64,000 bases of DNA from Acidobacteriota bacterium (GTDB taxonomy: Bacteria > Acidobacteriota > Blastocatellia > Pyrinomonadales > Pyrinomonadaceae). The DNA is taken from positions 4,932-68,931 of the forward strand of contig QHXR01000006.1 of assembly GCA_003223025.1 (NCBI GenBank), given 5' to 3'. Below the pieces are notes generated by a model. The model was not told the origin of the DNA and did no database searches. It worked only from the letters and a program-made list of their open reading frames with translations. The translations under genes were made by a program, and so were the position numbers. Shown here one piece after another: positions 44,373-53,466 of the stretch; the first letter of the stretch is position 1, and each line of letters starts with the position of its first letter.

Positions 44373-44942
44373 ATGTGGATGGTTCGCTTTCTCATTTTGA
44401 TCGCTTTGCTTTGCACGACATTCGGTTGCCGTCCGGCCGCAGCCCCGGTTTCAGTCGGCACAAAGCCTGTGTCCGTGAACGGAGTTCCGGCAAAAGACGC
44501 TCCGGCTCAACCGTCGAAACCGGTCGGAGAGATGAGCTGGACGAATTTCGATGGCAAGATCCAGAAAGTGAAAGATCTCGAGGGAAAAGTCTTGCTGCTC
44601 GATTTCTGGGCGACGTATTGCGTACCATGCGTCGAAGAGATCCCGCATCTGATCGAACTCCAGGCGAAGTACGGATCGGATTTTCAGGTCGTAGGACTGC
44701 ACGTTGGCGGTGATGAAGATAAGCCGAAAGTTCCGGCGTTCGTCGAGCGTTTGAAGATCACTTATCCGCTCGCGTATCCCGAGGACGCTCTGACGGCTTA
44801 CGTGTTTGGGCAACAATCTGCGATCCCGCAGACCGCAGTCTTTGACCGGTCCGGAAAACTCGTAAAGAAAATTACAGGCTTTGGACCTGAGATAAAAACG
44901 GAGCTCGATCAGGCAGTCGCCGAGGCGATATCGAATAAATGA
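44373..44942 (+). CDS. TlpA-like thioredoxin-family lipoprotein
   Basis: A 189-residue membrane-anchored thiol-disulfide protein. The signal sequence ends in the lipobox TTFGC (Cys at about 18). After a Pro/Ala linker, the thioredoxin domain (about 60-180) has the redox motif WATYCVPC, followed by EEIPHLIELQAKYG, the FQVVGLHVGGD stretch and cis-Pro in IPQTAVFD. It probably reduces Cys in exported proteins, for example in cytochrome maturation. The start at 44373 (or ATG 44379) gives a short signal peptide. The last codons overlap the next gene as ATGA, so translation is coupled. Confidence 0.88.
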   Translation: MWMVRFLILIALLCTTFGCRPAAAPVSVGTKPVSVNGVPAKDAPAQPSKPVGEMSWTNFDGKIQKVKDLEGKVLLLDFWATYCVPCVEEIPHLIELQAKYGSDFQVVGLHVGGDEDKPKVPAFVERLKITYPLAYPEDALTAYVFGQQSAIPQTAVFDRSGKLVKKITGFGPEIKTELDQAVAEAISNK

Positions 44943-45385
44943 ACGACGCAGTTGTTCCAACTCTGAATCAGGTCTCCGCCGGCGGCGTCGTGTATCGCGG
45001 AGATTCTTCGAATATGGAAGTCGTCATCGTCCGGGTCGTTCCCGAGCGACGGTGGCAGTTACCGAAGGGCATCATCGACGACGGCGAAACTACGGAGCAA
45101 GCCGCGCTGCGAGAGGTACGTGAGGAGTCGGGCATGACCGCCGAGATCGTAGCCCCGCTCGAGACAATCGAATACTGGTTCACGGCCGATTGGGATGACA
45201 GCCGAAGACGCATTCATAAGTTCGTACATTTCTTTCTTATGCGTCACATCGACGGGGACGGTTCGGATCATGACCACGAAGTCGACGAGGTCCGATGGGT
45301 CACGATCGACGAAGCTCTGCAGACTCTCAAATTCCCGAGCGAACGCGATCTGGTTCGAAAAGCGGCGGCGATGATCGGCGAATAG
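44939..45385 (+). CDS. Nudix hydrolase
   Basis: A 148-residue pyrophosphohydrolase. The Nudix box is GIIDDGETTEQAALREVREESG at about residues 42-63, matching GX5EX7REUXEEXGU exactly. A preceding LPKG and following segment RRIHKFVHFFLM belong to the usual fold. It acts on nucleoside diphosphate linked compounds; the exact substrate cannot be told. It overlaps the thioredoxin gene by 4 bp (ATGA), then the GH15 gene starts 48 bp later. Confidence 0.9.
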   Translation: MNDAVVPTLNQVSAGGVVYRGDSSNMEVVIVRVVPERRWQLPKGIIDDGETTEQAALREVREESGMTAEIVAPLETIEYWFTADWDDSRRRIHKFVHFFLMRHIDGDGSDHDHEVDEVRWVTIDEALQTLKFPSERDLVRKAAAMIGE

Positions 45386-45433
45386 CCCGTTCCTACGCCA
45401 TGTGTTACCTTCGACTTCGGTCCTTTTTATTTA

Positions 45434-47368
45434 ATGCGCGATATTCCTGTCGGTAACGGTTCATTCCTCGTCACATTCGACGACAAATACCAAATTCGTG
45501 ATGTCTATTTCCCGCACGTCGGGCAGGAAAACCATTCAGAAGGTTTTCCGTTCAGGTTTGGCGTTTGGACGCCGACCAAATTCTCGTGGACGTTTTCCGA
45601 CGACTGGTCGCGGAGCTTGAAGTATCTGCCTGAGACTCTCGTCACGGATGTCACGCTTGAGAATCGCGAGATTGAGGTTCGGATCGAATGCAACGACACG
45701 GTCGCGAGTCACGACAATATTTTTCTCCGGCGCGTCCGCGTCACGAATCTGAACACGGCTCCGCGCGAGATCAGAATTTTTCTACATCACGATTTTCGAA
45801 TCTACGAGAACAAGGTCGGTGACACTGCGTACTACGATCCCGAAACCGGATCGCTCATCCACTACAAAAAGCATCGTTACTTTTTGATAAAGACCGAGCC
45901 GCAGTTCGATTCATTCGCGACCGGTCGAAAAGCATTTCGAGATAAGGAAGGTACGTGGCGCGATGCCGAAGACGGAACTCTCAGCGGAGGCGTTGTGACG
46001 GAGGGCTCCGTTGATTCGACGCTTGGCATGCATCTTCAGATCGACGCCGGCGAGTCGCGGGAATTCTTTTACTGGATCGCCGCCGGCACATCTTACGCCG
46101 ATGTCGCAGCGTTGAACGAGCATATTCTCGATCAGCGGCCACAGGTTTATTTCGATTACACCGCAAATTACTGGCGTGCATGGGTCAACAAAAATGATGC
46201 TGATCTCGGCGACCTTCCGTCCGATGTTATCGAGCTTTACAAACGCTCGCTGCTCATCATTCGCACGCAGATCGATAACGATGGAGCGATCCTGGCGGCG
46301 AACGATTCGGACGTAACGGAGCGTGCGACCGATCATTACAGTTACCTCTGGACGCGCGACGGTGCGTTCGTCGCAAATGCACTCGATCTTGCCGGATACG
46401 CCGACGCTGCTAGGCGCTTCTTTGATTTCTGCGCGAAGGTGGTTCATCCGAACGGTTACTTTTTGCAGAAGTACAACGCCGACGGCACGGTCGCATCGGG
46501 CTGGCATCCGTCTTGGAATGCGTATGAACAGTCGCCGATGGTGCCGATCCAGGAAGATGAAACGGCGCTTGTGATCTGGGCGTTGTGGCAACACTACGAC
46601 CGCTATCGCGATATTGAATTTGCCAATCGGCTCTATCGGGATCTCGTGGTCCCGTGCGCAGATTTTATGTGCGACTTTCGACACAAGCCGTCACGGCTTC
46701 CGGCTCCGAGTTGGAATCTTTGGGAAGATCGTCGCGGCATTCACACTTTCACTTGTGCATCGGTCGTCGGCGGGCTTCGAGCGGCCGCGGGATTCGCTTC
46801 GCTCTTTGCCGAGCTCGATCGTGCTGCGAAATATGCGGCGGCGGCGGATGAGATCGTCGACGCTATGCGCGAGCATCTATATTCCAAGGAGCACGGAAGA
46901 TTTTTGCGATCGCTGCACTTCAATAGCGGAGAACACTACGAGCCTGACGCAACCGTCGACGCGTCCATGTTCGCGATGTTTTATTTCGGAGTGTTTACAC
47001 CAGACGATCCGATGGTGACCGGCACGATGGCCGCGATCCGCGATAGGCTTTCGGTGCCTGGCGGCATCGCTCGATTTGAGAACGACGGGTACATGCGGGC
47101 GTCCTCGGATGTCGCCGGCAATGCCTGGTTCATCTGCACGCTTTGGCTCGCCGAATATTACATCGCGACGGCGAAGACGAAAGAAGATCTCGAACCGGCT
47201 CTCGATATCCTGAAGAAGGTCGCGAGTCAGTCGCGCGCATCCGGAGTGCTGTCAGAGCAGATCGATCCGGTTACCGGCGCACAGATATCGGTCGCTCCAC
47301 TGACGTGGTCGCATTCAACGTATGTTGCTGCCGTGCACAATTACTTGTCGAAGGTTTCTAGTTTCTAG
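45434..47368 (+). CDS. GH15 family glucoamylase-like protein
   Basis: A 644-residue glycoside hydrolase of family 15 (with trehalase- and glucodextranase-like members), with an N-terminal super-beta-sandwich (about 1-250) and an (alpha/alpha)6 barrel (about 255-640). Catalytic and binding segments are YSYLWTRDGAFVANALDLAGY, WNAYEQSPMVPIQEDETALV (general acid in QEDE), and SWNLWEDRRGIHTFTC. No signal peptide is seen, so it should act in the cytoplasm on glycogen, maltodextrin or trehalose, which fits the ADP-glucose pathway at 18.8 kb. The last codons and the TAG stop are inside the TTTCTAG repeat. Confidence 0.88.
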   Translation: MRDIPVGNGSFLVTFDDKYQIRDVYFPHVGQENHSEGFPFRFGVWTPTKFSWTFSDDWSRSLKYLPETLVTDVTLENREIEVRIECNDTVASHDNIFLRRVRVTNLNTAPREIRIFLHHDFRIYENKVGDTAYYDPETGSLIHYKKHRYFLIKTEPQFDSFATGRKAFRDKEGTWRDAEDGTLSGGVVTEGSVDSTLGMHLQIDAGESREFFYWIAAGTSYADVAALNEHILDQRPQVYFDYTANYWRAWVNKNDADLGDLPSDVIELYKRSLLIIRTQIDNDGAILAANDSDVTERATDHYSYLWTRDGAFVANALDLAGYADAARRFFDFCAKVVHPNGYFLQKYNADGTVASGWHPSWNAYEQSPMVPIQEDETALVIWALWQHYDRYRDIEFANRLYRDLVVPCADFMCDFRHKPSRLPAPSWNLWEDRRGIHTFTCASVVGGLRAAAGFASLFAELDRAAKYAAAADEIVDAMREHLYSKEHGRFLRSLHFNSGEHYEPDATVDASMFAMFYFGVFTPDDPMVTGTMAAIRDRLSVPGGIARFENDGYMRASSDVAGNAWFICTLWLAEYYIATAKTKEDLEPALDILKKVASQSRASGVLSEQIDPVTGAQISVAPLTWSHSTYVAAVHNYLSKVSSF

Positions 47369-47555
47369 TTCTCGTTTCTTGGTTCGTGTGTTTAGTGTGT
47401 TTCGTGGTTCGGATTTTTGTTCACTATTCAAAAGGACCGTCGCGGGCCACCGGAAGATAACCACGAAACACACTAAACACACGAACCGGACACGAAACAA
47501 GAAATAAGAAATAAGAAACGAGAACTAAACTACAAACTAGAAACTAAAAACGATT
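47353..47555. repeat. large nested inverted repeat after the glucoamylase gene
   Basis: The inner arms are a perfect 29-bp inverted repeat at 47381-47409 and 47459-47487 with words GTGTTTAGTGTGTTTCG. The outer arms are TTTCTAGTTTCTAG words at 47355-47380 and matching AAGAAACGAGAACTA...AAACTAGAAACTA at 47510-47548. The GH15 gene takes its stop codon from the left arm. The pyk start at 47560 is just after the right arm. Confidence 0.8.
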
Positions 47556-47559
47556 TCAG

Positions 47560-49080
47560 ATGAGAAAAGCGAAAATTTTAGCGACTCTTGGACCGGCTTC
47601 GGATTCACAGGCTGTGATCGAATCGATGATCACCGCCGGCGTGAACGCCGTCCGCATCAACATGTCGCACGGTACGGAAGAAGAACATACCGCGACGCTC
47701 GAACGCGCTCGGGCAGCAGCAGCGAATCTCAAAAAACCATTGGCGATCCTCGTCGATCTTTCCGGGCCGAAGATCCGCACACGTACCTTGAAGGACGGTC
47801 TGCCGGTCGAGTTGAAAGTCGGCGAAGAGTTTACGATCACGACACGAGAGGTCGAAGGTAACGGACAGATCGTCTCGACAAATTTCTCCGGCCTTCCCGA
47901 AGCAGTCGAGCCCGGAACTCGCATTCTCATCGACGACGGAGCGATCGAGTTGATAGTCGAATCCGAGACCGCGACCGACATTATGTGCCGCGTCGAAGTC
48001 GGCGGATGGCTGAGTGAACGCAAAGGAATAAACCTTCCGAACACGCCTCTGCCGATCGCTTCGATGACTGAAAAGGACGAGGTCGATCTTATCTGGGCCA
48101 TGTCGAAAAATGTCGACTACATCGCGCTCTCGTTTGTCCGTCGTGCCGAAGATTGTCGTGTCGTCAAAAAGAAGATCAAGGAATTGAACAAGCGTCGAAT
48201 GGGCAGAGCTCTTCTCGTCGCAAAGATCGAGAAAGCAGAGGCGATCGAAAATCTCGATGCGATAATCGCGGAGACCGACGGCGTGATGGTCGCACGCGGC
48301 GATCTCGGAGTCGAGACAAGCGTAGAACATGTTCCGGTCTATCAAAAACGAATAATCGAGAAGGCTGTCGCTAACGACAAGTTCGTCATCACCGCGACGC
48401 AGATGCTGCAGTCGATGATCGACAGCCCGCATCCGACGCGTGCCGAAGCGTCAGACGTTGCGAACGCGGTGTGGGATGGATCCGATGCGGTGATGCTGTC
48501 GGCTGAAACAGCGTCGGGAAGTTATCCGCTTGAGACGGTCCAGACGATGGCAAGGATCATCGATGCCGCCGAAACGGTAAAGCCCGGAGAGCTACGAAAA
48601 CCGGTGAAATTCTCACAACCGCCATCGGGTCGCACGAGTCAGGCTCTGTGCAAAGCCGCAGCATACGCGGCAAAGGAAGTGATGACGGAGAAGGTCGCGG
48701 TATTCACCGAGTCAGGTTTGATGGCTCGTCGCCTTTCGAGTATCCGATCCGGACTGCAGACATTCGGACTGACCACGTCGATCGACGCATGCAATCAACT
48801 TGCACTCATTTGGGGAGTGCAGCCGATGTATCACCGTGCCGTTCAAGCGGTAGTGGATCCGCAGGAGTCGATCGGAAACGTGACGATGATGGATCTCTCG
48901 AGCAGCGTCGGCACCGATGCGACCGCGGAGCTTTTGATGGTCGGAGAAACTACGTTGCTTGAGGCGGGTGTCGTCGAGCGAGGCGAGACGCTGATCATGA
49001 TGGCTGGAAGATTATCGGGTCACGGACTTTCGAGCTCGGTCATTGTATGGACGATCGGTGAAGAGATACCGAGACGTTAG
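47560..49080 (+). CDS. pyk: pyruvate kinase
   Basis: A 506-residue pyruvate kinase (phosphoenolpyruvate + ADP to pyruvate + ATP). It begins with MRKAKILATLGPAS, and has VDLSGPKIRTR, the catalytic Lys and metal segment LVAKIEKAEAIEN, VMVARGDLGVE, ITATQMLQSMI and the C-terminal domain (about 370-500). Length matches bacterial enzymes without the extra C-terminal PEP-utilizer domain. No consensus ribosome binding site is visible because the leader is the end of the repeat at 47353-47555. A short secreted protein gene follows after 9 bp, probably in the same transcript. Confidence 0.96.
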   Translation: MRKAKILATLGPASDSQAVIESMITAGVNAVRINMSHGTEEEHTATLERARAAAANLKKPLAILVDLSGPKIRTRTLKDGLPVELKVGEEFTITTREVEGNGQIVSTNFSGLPEAVEPGTRILIDDGAIELIVESETATDIMCRVEVGGWLSERKGINLPNTPLPIASMTEKDEVDLIWAMSKNVDYIALSFVRRAEDCRVVKKKIKELNKRRMGRALLVAKIEKAEAIENLDAIIAETDGVMVARGDLGVETSVEHVPVYQKRIIEKAVANDKFVITATQMLQSMIDSPHPTRAEASDVANAVWDGSDAVMLSAETASGSYPLETVQTMARIIDAAETVKPGELRKPVKFSQPPSGRTSQALCKAAAYAAKEVMTEKVAVFTESGLMARRLSSIRSGLQTFGLTTSIDACNQLALIWGVQPMYHRAVQAVVDPQESIGNVTMMDLSSSVGTDATAELLMVGETTLLEAGVVERGETLIMMAGRLSGHGLSSSVIVWTIGEEIPRR

Positions 49081-49089
49081 GAACGAGAT

Positions 49090-49512
49090 ATGAAGATTGT
49101 TGGGCTCAGTGTTTTACTCTTACTGGTGTTTCTCGGTTCTACTTCTACAGCGCTCGCACAAAGCAAAACCAAGGCTCACCATTCTTCCGCTTCGTGCGAA
49201 GAGACGTCCGCTTCGCTGGACGTTGTCGGGGACAAATTTCATCGTCACGCGACGAATGAGAGCTTCCTTATTGTGCTCGGCAGTTTTCCGAACGGTGTTA
49301 GTGCGAGATCAAAAGACCTGATCATACGTCACGCAACTCGTTACCTCACCCAGTTCCAAAAAGTTGAAGAAGAAAGAATCAGAACTGGCGTGAATCGCTC
49401 GAACAGTGCGCGGGCGGATCTGCAGTTTTTCATAAACGGTGAACTCGCGGGGATATTGAACGTTTCCACCAAGTCGGGATTGTGCTTCGGAACGGGCGAA
49501 ACCTTTCGTTGA
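49090..49512 (+). CDS. small secreted protein
   Basis: A 140-residue exported protein with a signal peptide (residues 1-24, ending ALAQ), two likely paired Cys (SCEET and LCFGTG), and an alpha/beta body (FLIVLGSFPNGVSARS). It starts 9 bp after pyk (GAACGAGAT before ATG). Its end abuts the convergent VIT1-like gene at 49513 without a gap. No family is recognised. Confidence 0.6.
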   Translation: MKIVGLSVLLLLVFLGSTSTALAQSKTKAHHSSASCEETSASLDVVGDKFHRHATNESFLIVLGSFPNGVSARSKDLIIRHATRYLTQFQKVEEERIRTGVNRSNSARADLQFFINGELAGILNVSTKSGLCFGTGETFR

Positions 49513-50229
49513 TCATCCAACCGTCGTCCCGAACAGATAGCCGATAAGCAGCGTCATAGTCATCGCGATCAACCCCCAAAATGTGACGCGACCCGTGCCG
49601 ACAATGATCGACGCACCGCCGGCCCTTGCCGCCAATCCACCGAGAAACGCCAGCAGCAAAAGCGACACAACCATTACAACCGGGACAGTCAGATTGGCCG
49701 GCACAAGCGCCGCCGCGGCGAGTGGAATTCCCGCACCGATCGCAAAACTGACCGCGGAAAACGCGGCGGCTTGAAGCGGTTGAGCTGATGTCTCCGTTGT
49801 GATCCCGAGCTCATCTCGCGCGTGCGCTCCGAGTGCATCGTGCTCCATCAATTGCGTCGCGACCTCGCTTGCGAGATGCGGGTCAAGTCCACGCTTAACA
49901 TAGATCCCGGCGAGCTCCATGTGCTCGCCTTCGTGATCCGCCGCCAATTCGCGACGTTCTCGATCGAGGTCTGCTTTCTCAGCGTCCGCTTGCGAATGGA
50001 CCGAAACGTATTCACCTGCGGCCATCGACATCGCTCCTGCTACGAGACCAGCGAGTCCGGCGATCAAGACGGCGGACCTCCCGCTTTCGGACGCGGCGAC
50101 ACCGACGATCAAGCTCGCGGTTGAAACGATCCCGTCATTTGCGCCGAGCACCGCGGCTCGAAGCCATCCGACACGATCCGTTTTATGACGTTCGCGGTGG
50201 CGACCGATCCGTTTATTGAAATCTGACAT
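49513..50229 (-). CDS. VIT1/CCC1 family transporter
   Basis: A 238-residue membrane protein of the vacuolar iron transporter family, moving Fe2+ or Mn2+. The first segment has the conserved GANDGIVSTASLIVGVAAS, the cytoplasmic part is charged and contains the DREHEGEHMEL-like metal-binding region (ADHEGEHMELAGIYVKRG), and five membrane segments are seen (about 30-50, 55-75, 150-170, 180-200, 215-235). The order matches the family. It should help store or export iron or manganese. The gene is 50 bp from the FMN reductase gene on the same strand. Confidence 0.88.
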   Translation of the reverse strand: MSDFNKRIGRHRERHKTDRVGWLRAAVLGANDGIVSTASLIVGVAASESGRSAVLIAGLAGLVAGAMSMAAGEYVSVHSQADAEKADLDRERRELAADHEGEHMELAGIYVKRGLDPHLASEVATQLMEHDALGAHARDELGITTETSAQPLQAAAFSAVSFAIGAGIPLAAAALVPANLTVPVVMVVSLLLLAFLGGLAARAGGASIIVGTGRVTFWGLIAMTMTLLIGYLFGTTVG

Positions 50230-50279
50230 TGGGTTAGGTTAGACGGAGTCTCGTGATCGCGCAATCGTGGGCGCTCGGC

Positions 50280-50861
50280 TTACGTGTGAAACTTTGAAGA
50301 CACGTTTTCGCGTCCCCAGCGAAGTGTCCGGGCCATCCACGCGAGCTCGTCGAGAAATCCCTGTACACGATTTTCGTAAGCTTCGTCGAGCAGTTTTCCG
50401 TTCTCGTCGAACTTGCTTCCGACCTTCGGAAAATTGAGATCGCTGAATGTTACGGCGAGGCCAAGCTCCCGGACCATCGGGACGCACGCTTCGATAACAC
50501 GCGTCCCGCCCCACGGCCCGGCGGACACACCGACAAACGCGACGGCCTTATGAACGTATTCTCTGAGTAGAAGGTCGAGGACGGATTTCAATGTGCCGGG
50601 ATATCCGTGATTGTATTCCGGCGTCACGATGACAAGCCCATCGGCTTTGATGATCGCGTCACGCCATTCAGGAAATTGATCTTTTATGTCCTGCCCGTAC
50701 TCGGCCTTCGGAAATTCAAAGTCGCATACGTCGAAGAACTGAGATTCGATGTCGTCACGCTGCGCCAATTTTGCGAATACCCAGCGTGCGACGTTCTCAC
50801 TCTCGCGATTCTTACGCGGCGTGCCGAGGAGAATTGGAATGAAAAGTTTGGAGTCTGTCAT
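50280..50861 (-). CDS. NAD(P)H-dependent FMN reductase family protein
   Basis: A 193-residue flavodoxin-like quinone/FMN reductase. The N-terminal FMN phosphate loop is ILLGTPRKNRESENVARWV (phosphate-binding residues Thr-Pro-Arg/Lys), the flavin motif TPEYNHGYPGTLKSVLDLL is complete (residues about 78-97), and a third motif GVSAGPWGGTRVIEA follows. It should bind FMN and use NADPH to reduce quinones, azo dyes or metals. The ATG at 50861 is chosen; an earlier reading enters the repeat at 50862-51235. It lies 50 bp upstream of the VIT1-like gene. Confidence 0.88.
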   Translation of the reverse strand: MTDSKLFIPILLGTPRKNRESENVARWVFAKLAQRDDIESQFFDVCDFEFPKAEYGQDIKDQFPEWRDAIIKADGLVIVTPEYNHGYPGTLKSVLDLLLREYVHKAVAFVGVSAGPWGGTRVIEACVPMVRELGLAVTFSDLNFPKVGSKFDENGKLLDEAYENRVQGFLDELAWMARTLRWGRENVSSKFHT

Positions 50862-51235
50862 GACGTAAAGCTCCGCTAAGGTTACTGGCTCGGTCGGTCG
50901 TACGAAAAATGCGGGAGACGGCGGATGCGACTGGAACGCAGGCGTCCCCGCCTGCAACATTGCCGCTTCGGCGATATCAGCTGCTCGGTTGTCGAATCAT
51001 CGCAGCTTTTTCGTACGTCGCGTTGCGGGGACATCACGACGAGATCGTCGCAACTTTTCAAATTTGAAATCTGAAATTTGAAATTTGAAAACACTGCCGT
51101 TTGCGGCTGTTGTCGAATCATAATCGTTTGACATCGCCGAAGCGACGATGTTGCAGGCGGGGACGCCTGCGTTCCAGTCGCATCCGCCGTCTGTACCGCC
51201 TGCCGCGAACATCAAATCGACTATCGTCGCTTCAG
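50862..51235. repeat. 374-bp intergenic region with a 44-bp inverted repeat
   Basis: No gene is seen. The arms at 50917-50960 and 51148-51191 form a perfect 44-bp inverted repeat with the same GCGACTGGAACGCAGGCG core as at 32850-32993, but with a longer arm and a 187-bp loop. The loop has its own TTTGAAATTTG words (about 51058-51091) and two copies of TGTCGAATCAT, and an inner CGTACGAAAAA / TTTTTCGTACG pair reaching left of the arm (about 50899 and 51007). Confidence 0.8.
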
Positions 51236-52261
51236 CTACTCTGCGCCTACGATCTGCGCAACCGTCTCTTTCTTCAAGCCGCTTCCGTTGCGCTTGTTGT
51301 AGTCGTTGAGTGATATCTGCGGATCGCGCCATGCGTCGAGATGTCCGACCTGGTGCACGCATTGGATCGTGCACGTTGGGGCACACCATTTTTCTGTGAT
51401 GTATTCGCGCTCCATGTCGCCGTGAGTGTATTCGAGGAGCGGGATTCCCGGCGTGCCGCGCTGCTGCGAGCACCAGCTCACGATGCCGGCTTCGTCGACG
51501 TAGAGATAACGAGCACCGGCACGACATCGCCATGCGTATTCGCCGCCATCAACGAGCTCATCCTGAAACCAATTCCACCGCGCGTACGAACGCGTGCCTT
51601 TCGATTTGATCTCTTTGTAAACTTCTTTTTCACGCGGCGTCAGGCCTTTGTTCAAACCCATCTCGTCGTGAATGACGCCGACTGTCGACGAGAAGCCGAG
51701 CTCTCGCGCGCGGTTTGCGATTATCAAAGCCTCATCCGGATTCGCGACACCGCCACCGACGACCGAATTGATATTCACTTTGAACTTCGCGAAGTCGCGC
51801 AGATTGACGAGCTTCGAATCGAGAACCTTGAGGCTCTTCTTCGAAACGTCATCGGGCGTGACGTTGTCGATCGAGATCTGGAGATAATCGAGCCCAGCCT
51901 CGTTGAGCTTCTTCACCTTTTCAGGTTGGAAGTAATATCCATTGGAGATCAAGCCCGCGATCATTCCGTGATGACGGATGCGTGCGATGATCTCGAAAAT
52001 TTCGGGATGCATCATGGGCTCGCCGCCGGAGATCGTGATCACGGATGAACCGAACTCCGCGAGCTTGTCGATCCGCTCGAGCATCGTCTCGATCGGCACC
52101 GGATCACTCGTCTTGTCGTACTCGTTGCAATACGTGCACGACAAATTACAGCGACGCATCGGCACGATGTGCACGAGGACCGGGTGCTTTGTCGATGCGA
52201 ACGCACGAACCGTATGTCGCACACCGCGCGTGAACCTGCTAAAACTACTTGCCTTTGGCAT
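51236..52261 (-). CDS. radical SAM protein with C-terminal cysteine cluster
   Basis: A 341-residue radical S-adenosylmethionine enzyme. The cluster motif is CNLSCTYC (residues about 38-45), the SAM-binding glycines are in [13 protein letters not shown], and GLISNGYYF and [12 protein letters not shown] complete the partial TIM barrel. The C-terminal part has [19 protein letters not shown] and [10 protein letters not shown], resembling the SPASM/twitch-type auxiliary cluster of HpnH- and MoaA-like enzymes. The reaction is unknown. Two terminators or repeats isolate it: a hairpin at 52332-52366 upstream and the repeat at 50862-51235 downstream. Confidence 0.88.
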   Translation of the reverse strand: MPKASSFSRFTRGVRHTVRAFASTKHPVLVHIVPMRRCNLSCTYCNEYDKTSDPVPIETMLERIDKLAEFGSSVITISGGEPMMHPEIFEIIARIRHHGMIAGLISNGYYFQPEKVKKLNEAGLDYLQISIDNVTPDDVSKKSLKVLDSKLVNLRDFAKFKVNINSVVGGGVANPDEALIIANRARELGFSSTVGVIHDEMGLNKGLTPREKEVYKEIKSKGTRSYARWNWFQDELVDGGEYAWRCRAGARYLYVDEAGIVSWCSQQRGTPGIPLLEYTHGDMEREYITEKWCAPTCTIQCVHQVGHLDAWRDPQISLNDYNKRNGSGLKKETVAQIVGAE

Positions 52262-52331
52262 TGATCAAAATTGGACCGCGAATCAAACTGGTAATTATAG
52301 AAGCTGAACCGAACGTTTTCAAACTCAAGTA

Positions 52332-52366
52332 AAAAGCTCCGGACGTCAATCGTGCCGGAGCTTTTC
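52332..52366 (-). terminator. terminator of the LolA-like gene
   Basis: AAAAGCTCCGG (52332-52342) and CCGGAGCTTTT (52355-52365) form an 11-bp perfect stem with a 12-nt loop, 22 bp past the stop of the minus-strand gene. Confidence 0.9.
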
Positions 52367-52387
52367 GATTATTTGACCCAGTTCTCG

Positions 52388-53083
52388 TTATCCCTGCACG
52401 ATGTTTGTGCCCTTCGGAGGACTGATCTTGAAAACGGCCGCGCTTATAGTCGCGTTGCGACGGACGTTAGATAAGAGAACGGTCGTCGTATCGTTGTTCT
52501 TCTCGACGATCTTCGCCTGAACCGGCATTCCATCCGTGTTTACCCAAAGATCGGCTGACTTGTAAGTCGTCCCGGCTTTCGGAGTAAGGACGAGGTGCCA
52601 TGTCTTTCCGCCGCTCGCGACGGTTTCTTCGCCTGCATACTTAACATCGTAGTTCGCACTCAACTGTGCCTTACTCATCGTCATGAACGCGAGAGCTCCG
52701 CCGGATTTCGAGTTCCCTTTCGCGCTGTCCACGTTTCCGACGATCGCCTGCTTCGTCTTCGGTCGGTAGAGAACATACTTTCCGTTTGCGATCGCGAGAC
52801 TCTCGGCAATGGGTTTCGTCCAATCGATCCGAACATAGATCTGCTTTTCCGATTTTCCGGGAAGGTAGCTGAGATCGCCTTCCGTCACGTCGTTCTCACC
52901 CAATTGAGCATTCACCTTATTCATCTTGATGTTGCTCTTAAGACTGACCAAACTTTTGTTATTGTCATCCATCCGCTTGAGGATTTCTTTGAGAACCCCC
53001 TGGGCCGAAACCTGGGAAGACATCGCGCCAAATAAGAAAATAATTGCGACAGTCGGGAGTAAAAATCTAAAAGAATTTTTCAT
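52388..53083 (-). CDS. LolA-like outer-membrane lipoprotein carrier/sorting protein
   Basis: A 231-residue periplasmic protein with a signal peptide (residues 1-27, ending SSQVSAQG) and a LolA/LolB-type beta-barrel fold: ILKRMDDNNKSLVSLKSNIKM at the start, followed by repeating beta strands with IYVRIDWTKP, KYVLYRPKTKQAI, GKTWHLVLTPKAG and DLWVNTDGMPVQAKIVEK. LolA carries lipoproteins from the inner to the outer membrane. The ATG at 53083 is preceded by TAAGGAGTG. It lies next to a LolD-like ATPase and a lipoprotein of similar fold (54138-55214), suggesting a common role, though LolC/E permeases are not seen. Confidence 0.75.
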   Translation of the reverse strand: MKNSFRFLLPTVAIIFLFGAMSSQVSAQGVLKEILKRMDDNNKSLVSLKSNIKMNKVNAQLGENDVTEGDLSYLPGKSEKQIYVRIDWTKPIAESLAIANGKYVLYRPKTKQAIVGNVDSAKGNSKSGGALAFMTMSKAQLSANYDVKYAGEETVASGGKTWHLVLTPKAGTTYKSADLWVNTDGMPVQAKIVEKNNDTTTVLLSNVRRNATISAAVFKISPPKGTNIVQG

Positions 53084-53162
53084 AAATGCGTCACTCCTTA
53101 ACAAAAAAGTTAGAGCCGTTGGTCGGTTCTAACCCTTATGAGCCTAATATAATATCCAAAAT

Positions 53163-53465
53163 CTAACGAATATCAATCTCGTAGACCGTTTCGCCGCCGG
53201 GGATCTCTCGCTTTCGCCAGTCGACTACCTCTGCTTTCGGATTTCCGGAAATCGCCCTTATTCGTTGCTCAAGAACGGGTTTGTCCGGCGAGAAGTCAGA
53301 CTGTTTGACGATCAGACGCGAGGTCTGCGTTGCAAACAAATCCGGTCGATTGAACCATTCTTTTGGGGTTAAAAAGATAAATGCGACGATCAGCAGGCAA
53401 AAGATGACGTAGACCGAGGTTTCGCGGCTATAGCTCCACAGAAATAGTTTCTTGAGAACGTCCAT
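53163..53465 (-). CDS. single-helix membrane protein next to the ABC ATPase
   Basis: A 100-residue protein with one membrane segment (about 18-33, VYVIFCLLIVAFIFL) and a polar C-terminal domain (LIVKQSDFSPDKPVLEQRIRAISG). Its ATG begins one base after the stop of the ABC ATPase gene, so translation is probably coupled and the protein may work with the ATPase. The pattern is not a known LolC/E/F permease. No function can be named. Confidence 0.6.
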   Translation of the reverse strand: MDVLKKLFLWSYSRETSVYVIFCLLIVAFIFLTPKEWFNRPDLFATQTSRLIVKQSDFSPDKPVLEQRIRAISGNPKAEVVDWRKREIPGGETVYEIDIR

Positions 53466-53466
53466 C

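Noticed and set aside
45911-46684. Minus-strand open frame of about 257 residues inside the GH15 gene
   Set aside because: Antisense to conserved GH15 barrel motifs and without start signals.
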